From an archaeon (GTDB taxonomy: Archaea; Iainarchaeota; Iainarchaeia; CSSED10-239), in contig JAKQTP010000173.1 in NCBI GenBank assembly GCA_029563035.1, positions 1-5,462 on the forward strand: a stretch of 5,462 nucleotides of DNA. The letters are read 5' to 3'. Shown here in pieces: positions 1-4,867 of the stretch. A program made the translations under genes and the position numbers. Numbering within the stretch: position 1 is the first letter of the stretch; each line of letters starts with the position of its first letter. The notes under the pieces are model-generated. The model was not told the DNA's origin, made no database searches, and saw only the letters and a program-made list of their open reading frames with translations.

Positions 1-65
1 CCCCACACCCCCTAACCCCCTTTTTTTTTTATATATTTATATATATTTATATTATTATATATATA

Positions 66-111
66 TTAAGCTCTCTTAAAGCTCACTTAAAACAAACTTA
101 AAACAATTTAA
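66..111. repeat. Five helically phased TTAA words (CTTAAA repeats)
   Basis: TTAA begins at 66, 76, 87, 98 and 108, giving spacings of 10, 11, 11 and 10 bp, about one helical turn. Three of the words are the longer CTTAAA, at 75-80, 86-91 and 97-102, exactly 11 bp apart. Such phasing would place a recognition site on one face of the helix, as in iterons or arrays of a DNA-binding protein. The region is AT-rich, so some TTAA words are expected by chance; the regular spacing is what stands out. Confidence 0.45.
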
Positions 112-114
112 GTG
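84..114. repeat. Inverted repeat CACTTAAA / TTTAAGTG
   Basis: CACTTAAA at 84-91 is matched by its reverse complement TTTAAGTG at 107-114, with a 15-bp spacer that contains another CTTAAA. The arms reuse the phased TTAA words. It could be a protein-binding site or a weak cruciform; the spacer and AT-rich arms make a stable RNA hairpin unlikely. Confidence 0.4.
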
Positions 115-119
115 GAAAA

Positions 120-137
120 TTTTACTGACCAGTAAAA
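120..137. promoter_or_regulatory. 18-bp palindrome, candidate operator
   Basis: TTTTACTGACCAGTAAAA has perfect 8-bp arms around a 2-bp centre, the geometry of a dimeric repressor or activator site. It lies about 80 bp upstream of the recA-like start. A rho-independent terminator is the alternative, since a T9 run follows at 142-150. However, the stem would be AT-rich and the T run starts several bases after it, so an operator seems more likely. Confidence 0.4.
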
Positions 138-141
138 AATA

Positions 142-177
142 TTTTTTTTTAAAAAAAAATAAAAAAATTTAAAAAAA
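142..177. promoter_or_regulatory. Phased A-tracts, predicted bent DNA
   Basis: A T9 run (142-150) is followed by A9 at 151-159, A7 at 161-167 and A7 at 171-177. The A-tracts start exactly 10 bp apart, the classic arrangement for intrinsic DNA curvature. Their place just upstream of the putative promoter of the recA-like gene suits an UP-like or curvature-activated promoter. The curvature follows from known DNA physics; the role is inferred. Confidence 0.5.
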
Positions 178-191
178 GTTAAAAGTTTTGT

Positions 192-202
192 AGTACTTTA
201 TT
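192..202 (+). promoter_or_regulatory. Conserved leader motif AGTACTTTATT (copy 1)
   Basis: AGTACTTTATT ends 15 nt before the ATG at 218, and an identical copy at 2928-2938 ends 14 nt before the ATG at 2953. In both cases only a Shine-Dalgarno-like purine stretch lies between the motif and the start codon. Identical sequence and placement suggest a shared phage promoter element, with transcription starting just downstream, or a leader element acting on translation. No standard -35/-10 pair fits convincingly. Confidence 0.45.
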
Positions 203-217
203 TTGAAGGCGGGAAAA

Positions 218-1357
218 ATGAAAAATGAAATAAAAGATTTTTTAAATTTTGTAGCTAGCGATGAAGAGATGCCAATGCTGTTAAGCGAAGTTGAAGACAC
301 GGTAAATTATGCCGATTGCAATTGTTATGCCCTTAATTATTTACTTACCAGAAAAATTTTTGCAGGATTTCCCTTAGGACGAATAATAACAATTGCTGGT
401 GATTCTGCCAGTGGAAAAACTGCGCTGGCATTACAATTTGCGACAATAAAAAATTTTGATTTAGTTTTTTACATTCAAACGAATGGAGAAGATGCCGAAA
501 AATCTTTTGTGAATAAGTTTAAAGGGATTGACCAAAATAAATTTGTCCGACAAACAATAAACAATTTTGAGCAATTAAACCAGCTAATGGAAAAAATATT
601 AATTTGGCTGGAACAAAAAAAGCAAAAAATTTTAATTATTGTTGACTCAGTTAGCGGATTGAGTGATATAAATATTAAAAACGATAATGCAGGCTTTGCT
701 GGTGGCAGAAGAGCTACATTGTTTAAGAATTTGTTAAGGAATTATGCAAACAAATTGAAAAATTGTGATAGCAATTTAATTTTAATTTCACAATATTATT
801 TAAATCCTACAGCTTCCTTTGGACAAGATCCGAAGGTTCTTGGTGGCGGGCTTGCAGTAAAACAATATTCACATTTAATTTTGGAATTAACAGCATTAAA
901 AAGCGACAGTGAAATTTTGAAAAAAAATATTATTGGAGCTTTAAATCAAGCAATTAACATAAAAGTTTCAAAATCTCGCTTTGGAACACAATATTCGGAA
1001 TTGAAAATCATTTTTGATTTTGAAGCAACAATTTCTCAAACAGCGGGATTGTTTGAACTTTGTAGCGATTTAACTTTAATTGAAAAAAAAGGGAAAATGT
1101 ATTATTTTCCCAATTTAATTACAAAAAAGGAAATAGAAAATTTTGATGTAGCTACTTATCCACTTTTTGGTGAAATAGACCTAGAAAGAGATAAAGGATT
1201 TTATCGTAAAGATTTTGAAAAAATAATAAATGAAAATCCTGCAATTTTAGAAAGAATTTTAAAAATAATAGATTTTAATTTTGGTGCGGAGAAAATTTTT
1301 TCCGAAGATTTAATTGAAAAAATTATGCAAAGGAAAAAAAGTATGGAAAAGGATTAA
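218..1357 (+). CDS. RecA/UvsX-like recombinase
   Basis: A 379-residue member of the RecA family, the ATP-dependent strand-exchange proteins that coat single-stranded DNA in homologous recombination and repair. Phages often carry such a protein (T4 UvsX is of similar size). Walker A GDSASGKT lies at residues 61-68 and the Walker B strand ILIIVDS at about 138-144, with Asp143. LILISQ (about 187-192) sits where RecA has its glutamine switch, and GGGLAVKQYSHLILEL (about 209-224) matches the RecA GG-N-A-x-K-F-Y region. A C-terminal part (about 285-379) follows the core, starting with GLFELCSDLTLIEKKG, which resembles the start of the RecA C-terminal domain. I chose ATG 218 over the in-frame TTG at 203 because AAGGCGGG lies just upstream of 218 and the TTG would read through that site. 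The core is divergent from bacterial RecA, so UvsX-type versus RecA-type is not settled. Confidence 0.88.
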   Translation: MKNEIKDFLNFVASDEEMPMLLSEVEDTVNYADCNCYALNYLLTRKIFAGFPLGRIITIAGDSASGKTALALQFATIKNFDLVFYIQTNGEDAEKSFVNKFKGIDQNKFVRQTINNFEQLNQLMEKILIWLEQKKQKILIIVDSVSGLSDINIKNDNAGFAGGRRATLFKNLLRNYANKLKNCDSNLILISQYYLNPTASFGQDPKVLGGGLAVKQYSHLILELTALKSDSEILKKNIIGALNQAINIKVSKSRFGTQYSELKIIFDFEATISQTAGLFELCSDLTLIEKKGKMYYFPNLITKKEIENFDVATYPLFGEIDLERDKGFYRKDFEKIINENPAILERILKIIDFNFGAEKIFSEDLIEKIMQRKKSMEKD

Positions 1358-1382
1358 TTAATATAAAGTAAAAGGAGAAAAA

Positions 1383-1934
1383 ATGAAAATGTTTGAAAAA
1401 TTAAAAGATTTTGCATTTGTTGCTTACATAATAAGTTTTTTTATTATTTTTAATTTTTTAATTTTAATTGCTATTTTAACTTTTACTTTTAACGAAGAGA
1501 TGTTAAATTTATTTTTCACACAAATAAATATTAACCAAATAAACACTTTGTTTTTTGCACTCACGATGATTTATTTGGGCATAATTGGTGCTGATAAACT
1601 TTTAACTCCATACGAAGAATTTATAAAAATTATAAAAGTGGATAGCTTCAATAATGAGGAATACGTCACACATTTTTCCAGAAAAAAATTTATATTTTGG
1701 CTTTGGTTTGTTTATTGCTTATTATATCTTATTTTATTTTACTTTATAAGTTTAAACAAAATTAATTTTAAATTTAATATAACAAATATTATTACATATT
1801 TTTTGTTAGTTTCTGCAATGTTTATTTCTGTTCAAACTTTGTCGCCACATTTGAGAAAAATAAACATTTTAAAAGATCCTGCAGAGACTGAAAAAAATAA
1901 TCAAGAAGAAAAAAACAAAGAGGAAAAAATATGA
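1383..1934 (+). CDS. Hypothetical membrane protein with four predicted helices
   Basis: A 183-residue protein that I do not recognise. Hydrophobic stretches at about residues 11-35, 52-72, 103-124 and 133-153 look like four transmembrane segments arranged as two hairpins. A polar loop of about 30 residues (75-102) separates the pairs, and a strongly charged tail rich in Glu, Lys and Asn (about 165-183) ends it. With an even number of helices, both ends should face the same side, probably the cytoplasm. There is no signal-peptide cleavage site. AAAGGAG at about 1370-1376 gives a good ribosome site. The stop codon overlaps the next start in an ATGA arrangement, so the two proteins are probably made together. 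A phage membrane role such as a holin or superinfection exclusion is possible, but nothing in the sequence shows it. Confidence 0.72.
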   Translation: MKMFEKLKDFAFVAYIISFFIIFNFLILIAILTFTFNEEMLNLFFTQININQINTLFFALTMIYLGIIGADKLLTPYEEFIKIIKVDSFNNEEYVTHFSRKKFIFWLWFVYCLLYLILFYFISLNKINFKFNITNIITYFLLVSAMFISVQTLSPHLRKINILKDPAETEKNNQEEKNKEEKI

Positions 1935-2458
1935 AAAAAGATGAAGTTATTGGATTTTTTTCTAATAAATTTAATTTGTTAAACAATACAAAAAAATCTT
2001 TTAAACCTAAAATTAATTTAGGAAGTAAAACAATTACAATAAAAGAAGATAAGTATAATTTTAAAGAGTACATTATTAACGCTGAAGCAGTCTATAAAGA
2101 TGACCAGGTTTTTTATACTTGCATTGTAAATTTGGACTTGCACGAAATAAGGGGCGGTGCAAAAAGACCTTATGTGCAAGACATTGAGGCTTTACAGAAA
2201 AGAGCTGAACAGCTTGGTTTTATTTTTACAGAATTTGATTCTCATTATTTTGATTTTTTGTTACAGAAAAAAATGTTTGATTTTAAAATATCTTCCGTTG
2301 ACGATTTAAAAGGTTTTGAAGATTATATTGCAGAACATCCTGATTACTTGGAAAAATTTTATGATGATGTTGAAACATTTTTAAAATTTTATCACGAATA
2401 CAAAGAAAACTTTGAGATTACAAATAGGGAATTTGATATATATAACAATGATATTTAA
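1931..2458 (+). CDS. Hypothetical protein, translationally coupled to the membrane protein
   Basis: A 175-residue, apparently soluble protein of unknown function. Its ATG overlaps the TGA of the previous gene by four bases, and AAAGAGG inside the end of that gene serves as ribosome site. The N-terminal third is Lys-rich and looks beta-prone. The middle (about 74-103) has a GGAKRPYV segment followed by a helix-like DIEALQKRAEQLGF. The C-terminal third (about 125-175) is acidic and aromatic, with many Asp, Glu, Phe and Tyr. There are no membrane segments, no zinc-type cysteine pattern and no catalytic motif that I recognise. Translational coupling suggests it may be made in step with, or bind, the membrane protein; this is inference. 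Confidence 0.72.
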   Translation: MKKDEVIGFFSNKFNLLNNTKKSFKPKINLGSKTITIKEDKYNFKEYIINAEAVYKDDQVFYTCIVNLDLHEIRGGAKRPYVQDIEALQKRAEQLGFIFTEFDSHYFDFLLQKKMFDFKISSVDDLKGFEDYIAEHPDYLEKFYDDVETFLKFYHEYKENFEITNREFDIYNNDI

Positions 2459-2482
2459 AAAGGTACAAGGAAAAAATATAAT

Positions 2483-2866
2483 ATGATAAATAAAAATGTT
2501 TTTTTTATTTATCCCGAAACGCCAAATATTTGTATTGGTAGGGGGCAAATAAAGCAAATTATAACGATGGAAGAAAACAATAAAGTTAATAAAAATTATT
2601 TATTGTCCAACGTTATTATTATTCCTTATAACGATAACGAAAAAGGAAAAGCTGAAAAAATTAAAGAATTTACAATTCCAGAAGAATATGTGTTTTTTAC
2701 CGAAGACGAATTTTTAACAAATTTTAATAAATGGATTGAGTTTATTTATTGCACTTTTTTGAAAAGTGCAATAAAATATTTTAGCTTGTCGCTTTCTGAA
2801 GAAGAGGTTGAAAATTCTTCGTTCTTAAAAAAATTATTTAAAAAATTTTTTAAGAAAAAAAAATGA
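2483..2866 (+). CDS. Hypothetical small protein with Lys/Phe-rich C-terminal tail
   Basis: A 127-residue protein that I do not recognise. The N-terminal part alternates hydrophobic and charged stretches (NVFFIYP at 5-11, NVIIIPYN at 43-50) and looks like an alpha/beta or beta fold. A helix-like stretch around 80-100 is followed by an acidic patch (SEEEVE, 105-110). The last 14 residues (LKKLFKKFFKKKK and neighbours) form a strongly basic, amphipathic tail that could bind membrane or nucleic acid. AAGG at 2467-2470 is the only ribosome site, about 12 nt ahead of the ATG, which is long. Residues about 88-98 are encoded by a perfect 14-bp inverted repeat. The TGA overlaps a possible ATG for an 18-codon reading frame (2863-2919), which I do not call. 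Confidence 0.68.
   Translation: MINKNVFFIYPETPNICIGRGQIKQIITMEENNKVNKNYLLSNVIIIPYNDNEKGKAEKIKEFTIPEEYVFFTEDEFLTNFNKWIEFIYCTFLKSAIKYFSLSLSEEEVENSSFLKKLFKKFFKKKK
2745..2775. repeat. Perfect 14-bp inverted repeat inside a gene
   Basis: TTTATTGCACTTTT (2745-2758) and AAAAGTGCAATAAA (2762-2775) are exact reverse complements separated by only TTG. The RNA would form a very stable stem-loop inside the gene at 2483-2866. There is no U run directly after it, so it is not a standard terminator. It could slow ribosomes, act as an RNA processing site or attenuator, or be a protein-binding site. Confidence 0.6.
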
Positions 2867-2927
2867 AAGAGAAACAAATTGTCCTGGCGATTTTTGTAAA
2901 AGAAAAATTTATAAATTAAATAAAAGA

Positions 2928-2938
2928 AGTACTTTATT
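2928..2938 (+). promoter_or_regulatory. Conserved leader motif AGTACTTTATT (copy 2)
   Basis: This is the second exact copy of the 11-nt motif found before the recA-like gene. It ends 14 nt before the ATG at 2953. It lies in an 86-nt gap between genes, one of the larger gaps in the window, where a new transcript could start. If it is a promoter, it drives the Cys-rich pair and also the omega RNA and iscB that follow. Confidence 0.45.
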
Positions 2939-2952
2939 ATAAAAGGAAAAAA

Positions 2953-3138
2953 ATGAAAGAAGTTAAAGAAATTATAAGAAATTTCTTGATAGCAGGTGGC
3001 TATGACGGGCTTTGCAGTGGAAATTGCCATTGTTCTGTTGAAGAACTTATTCCGTGCAAAGTTGATTTTTCTTGCTGTAGACCTACTCATTTTTTAAAAA
3101 GTGATACAGAAGATTTTGAAGAAAATACAAATAAATAA
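2953..3138 (+). CDS. Small Cys-rich phage-type protein (paralog 1)
   Basis: A 61-residue protein with a helix-like N-terminus (VKEIIRNFLIAGGYDGL, residues 4-20) followed by cysteines at 21, 25, 27, 35, 41 and 42. The pattern GYDGL, then C-x-C, then EELIPC, then C-x-P is shared with the next gene. From memory it recurs in short phage proteins of unknown function; the clustered cysteines suggest zinc binding. AAAAGGA at 2941-2947 is a good ribosome site, 5 nt from the ATG. Compared with the reconstructed paralog (78 residues), it ends early: after residue 45 it has an acidic tail and lacks the C-terminal cysteine cluster. It may be a shorter variant or a decaying copy. Confidence 0.75.
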   Translation: MKEVKEIIRNFLIAGGYDGLCSGNCHCSVEELIPCKVDFSCCRPTHFLKSDTEDFEENTNK

Positions 3139-3210
3139 TTTTAAAGAGGCAAAAATGAAAACTGTTAAAGAAATTGTAAGAAATTTCTTGATAGCAGGTG
3201 GCTATGACGG
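2975..3210 (+). repeat. 34-nt direct repeat within the paralogous pair
   Basis: Positions 2975-3008 and 3177-3210 are identical over 34 nt and encode the end of the N-terminal helix and the GGYDG motif in both small proteins. Divergence is clear on both sides. Such sharply bounded identity fits tandem duplication followed by divergence, or local gene conversion. Recombination between the copies would delete about 202 bp and fuse the two genes. Confidence 0.7.
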
Positions 3211-3310
3211 TCTTTATTGTGAGGAATGTGGATGTTCTTTGGAAGAACTTATTCCTTGCGGATCTGATTTTTCCCAATGTAAACCAGGATATTTTGTAAA
3301 ATGTCAACTA

Positions 3311-3331
3311 CCCAACGACTAAAGTCGTGGG
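3311..3331 (+). repeat. Left-end hairpin of the IS element
   Basis: CCCA pairs with TGGG and CGAC with GTCG around a TAAA loop, with A3315 left as a single bulged base. This is the usual form of the imperfect palindromes bound by Y1 transposases of the IS200/IS605 group. The right-end hairpin has the same layout. The TAA that ends the broken phage gene product falls in the loop. Confidence 0.8.
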
Positions 3332-3525
3332 CTTGATAGCCCTATGTTGACCAGGCTAAGGTTTGCAACAGAACCTACGTTATCTATGTTATGACACTTT
3401 AGGATACTCCTTCAGTCCTAAACACTGTCGTACAGCATTAAACAGGCGTAGTGGGTTAAGCCAGTGTGTTGTACGTGTAAGCATAGATAACATTGCCGAG
3501 AAGGATATTACCTGCGTAAGCAGAG

Positions 3526-3540
3526 AAAGGAGAAATTCCT
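3526..3540 (+). promoter_or_regulatory. iscB ribosome site, possibly self-masked
   Basis: AAAGGAG (3526-3532) lies 8 nt ahead of the iscB ATG. AGGA (3528-3531) can pair with TCCT (3537-3540) across a 5-nt loop, weakly hiding the site. Since the site adjoins the omega RNA 3' hairpin, folding of the guide RNA, or IscB binding to it, could limit iscB translation. This is inference from position and pairing. Confidence 0.4.
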
Positions 3541-4821
3541 ATGGTATTTGTTTTAGATGCAAATAAAAAACCATTATCACCTTGTCATGAAGCAGTTGCA
3601 AGAAAATTGCTTAAACAAGGTAAGGCTGCAATATTTAGAAGATACCCATTTACAATAATCCTTAAAAAAGCAGTAGATGACACTGATAATAAACAAGAAT
3701 ATAGATTAAAAATTGACTATGGTAGTAAACATACAGGATTAGCCATATTACAAAATAATAATGTAATATGGTTAGGACAAATAGACCATAGAACAGATAT
3801 TAAAAAGAAACTTGATGAAAGACGTTCTTATAGACGAAGAAGAAGAAATAAGAATTTGCGTTATAGACAACCAAAATTTTTAAATAGACGAAGAAAAGGA
3901 GAATGGATACCACCTTCACTTGAAAGTAGAGTTAATAATATAAAAACATGGGTTAATAGGTTACAAAAATTAATTCCATTAACTCACATATCTTATGAAA
4001 ATGTTAAGTTTGATACTCAATTAATGCAAAATCCTGAAATAAGTGACATTGAGTATCAACAAGGTACACTTCAAGGGTATGAAATTAGAGAATATTTACT
4101 TGAAAAGTTTGGTAGAAAATGTTGCTATTGTGGAAAAGAAAATATTCCTTTAGAAATAGAACATATAATACCAAAATCAAGAGGTGGTACAGACAGGATT
4201 GATAATCTTTGTTTAGCTTGCCATGAGTGTAACCAGAAGAAAGGTAATATGACAGCAGAAGAATTTGGTTATCCTGATATACAAAAACAAGTTAAACAAA
4301 CATTGAAGGATACTTCTGTAGTTAATTCTACAAGATGGAAAGTTTATGATGTACTTTGTAATAGTGGTTTAGAAGTTGAATGTGGTACAGGTGCTCTAAC
4401 AAAAATGAATAGAATCAAATTAGGATTGTCAAAAGAACATTACTTTGATGCTTGTTGTGTAGGTCAAAGCACACCAGATAAATTATATTTTAAGACAAAA
4501 GATGTTTTGTATATAAAAGCAAAAGGTAGAGGGAGTCATTGTAGAACAAATTTAGATAAATACGGCTTTCCGAGAGGATATTTAGCAAGACAAAAATATT
4601 TCTTTGGTTTTCAAACAGGAGATATGGTTAAAGCTGAAATACCAAAAGGAAAATATAAAGGTATATGGTATGGAGAAGTTGCTTGTAGAAAATCAGGTAG
4701 TTTTGATATTAAAGACAAGGAAGGTCAAAGAGTTGTACAAGGTGTAAATCATAAATATTTTTCAGTTGTACAACACTTTGATGGGTATAGTTATAGAAAG
4801 GAGGTAGCAAATCTTACGTAG
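3541..4821 (+). CDS. iscB: IscB RNA-guided nuclease (RuvC and HNH domains)
   Basis: A 426-residue, apparently intact IscB, the transposon-encoded RNA-guided DNA endonuclease family from which Cas9 descends. Domains in order: N-terminal PLMP-type domain (1-45, with VFVLDANKKPLSPC and RRYPFTI); RuvC-I with LKIDYGSKHTG (Asp59); Arg-rich bridge helix (94-119); RuvC-II with ISYENVKFD (Glu153); HNH (about 192-236) with zinc pairs C194-C197 and C227-C230, EIEHIIPKSRGG containing catalytic His208, and Asn222; RuvC-III with EHYFDA (His300, Asp303); and a C-terminal target-motif-interacting region (about 329-420). All catalytic residues are present, so both strands could be cut. The start is set by AAAGGAG and by the conserved N-terminus. 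The omega RNA lies directly upstream. It is expected to bind that RNA and cut DNA matching the guide beside a short flanking motif, whose sequence cannot be predicted here. Confidence 0.95.
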   Translation: MVFVLDANKKPLSPCHEAVARKLLKQGKAAIFRRYPFTIILKKAVDDTDNKQEYRLKIDYGSKHTGLAILQNNNVIWLGQIDHRTDIKKKLDERRSYRRRRRNKNLRYRQPKFLNRRRKGEWIPPSLESRVNNIKTWVNRLQKLIPLTHISYENVKFDTQLMQNPEISDIEYQQGTLQGYEIREYLLEKFGRKCCYCGKENIPLEIEHIIPKSRGGTDRIDNLCLACHECNQKKGNMTAEEFGYPDIQKQVKQTLKDTSVVNSTRWKVYDVLCNSGLEVECGTGALTKMNRIKLGLSKEHYFDACCVGQSTPDKLYFKTKDVLYIKAKGRGSHCRTNLDKYGFPRGYLARQKYFFGFQTGDMVKAEIPKGKYKGIWYGEVACRKSGSFDIKDKEGQRVVQGVNHKYFSVVQHFDGYSYRKEVANLT

Positions 4822-4839
4822 CGTCTTTGTAAGAGACGC
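4821..4839 (+). repeat. Hairpin after iscB stop codon
   Basis: GCGTCT (4821-4826) pairs with AGACGC (4834-4839) around a 7-nt loop, starting on the last base of the iscB stop codon. No U run follows, so it is a poor terminator. It may be part of a larger right-end fold closed by TCTTACG (4812-4818) and CGTAAGA (4876-4882). Confidence 0.5.
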
Positions 4840-4846
4840 AATTCCT

Positions 4847-4867
4847 CCACGTGGCTAAAGCCAGTGG
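4847..4867 (+). repeat. Right-end hairpin of the IS element
   Basis: CCAC pairs with GTGG and TGGC with GCCA around a TAAA loop, with G4851 as the single bulged base. Layout, loop and bulge position match the left-end hairpin exactly although the stem sequence differs, as expected if one transposase binds both ends. About 13 nt separate it from the inferred right end. Confidence 0.8.

Larger units (their letters stand above)
1..217. promoter_or_regulatory. Non-coding control region upstream of the recA-like gene
   Basis: No convincing gene is visible in these 217 bases. In order they hold: a C-rich stretch (1-20) followed by a run of T; an A/T-alternating tract (about 31-67); a cluster of TTAA words in helical phase (66-111) with an 8-bp inverted repeat; an 18-bp palindrome (120-137); T9 and three A-tracts at 10-bp intervals (142-177); and a motif shared with a second gene leader (192-202). 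Easily melted DNA, repeated words, a palindrome and bent DNA together resemble a phage regulatory region or a replication origin. No initiator gene or named origin motif is visible, so the role is inference. Confidence 0.55.
3300..3540 (+). ncRNA. Omega RNA (IscB guide RNA scaffold)
   Basis: IscB proteins use an RNA encoded just upstream of their gene, with the guide at its 5' end copied from the left flank of the transposon. Here some 230 nt of GC-richer DNA carry many paired segments. GGGCT/AGCCC pair at 3329-3342 and AGGTT/AACCT at 3359-3376. A 12-bp long-range stem joins 3379-3390 to 3480-3491 (one G-U). Inside it are TTTAGGA/TCCTAAA (3398-3422) and CGTACAGCA/TGTTGTACG (3429-3475, one G-U). 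CTGC-GTAA-GCAG (3512-3523), with a GNRA loop, ends it. Crossing pairs suggest two pseudoknots. The exact 5' end cannot be read from sequence: the mature RNA should begin with a guide of roughly 16 nt from the flank upstream of about 3299. The 3' end probably lies near the iscB ribosome site. Confidence 0.8.

Noticed and set aside
203..217. TTG start extending the recA-like protein by five residues
   Set aside because: The added codons cover the AAGGCGGG ribosome site of the ATG at 218.
1822..2073. Minus-strand frame of 83 codons
   Set aside because: It lies antisense to two well-supported plus-strand genes with good ribosome sites and arises from AT-rich codon composition.
2822..2856. 11-bp inverted repeat TTCTTAAAAAA / TTTTTTAAGAA
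   Set aside because: It consists almost only of A and T within the Lys/Phe codons of the protein tail, so it is probably a by-product of composition.
2863..2919. 18-codon frame overlapping the stop of the preceding gene by ATGA
   Set aside because: It is very short, with only poly-A upstream as ribosome site. It could be a leader peptide, but nothing supports it.
3101..3154. Upstream start for the second Cys-rich gene
   Set aside because: This stretch is inside the end of the first paralog. Alignment of the paralogs and the AAAGAGG site both place the start at 3155.
2746..3307. Two overlapping minus-strand frames with similar sequence
   Set aside because: Their similarity is the mirror of the duplicated Cys-rich genes on the plus strand, which have better starts and a clear cysteine pattern.
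3363..3566. 67-codon frame on the plus strand
   Set aside because: It lies across the structured omega RNA and runs into the start of iscB in another frame. It has no ribosome site and no protein-like conservation that I recognise.
4821..4867. Rho-independent terminator after iscB
   Set aside because: Neither hairpin is followed by a U run; the second is better explained as the transposon end.
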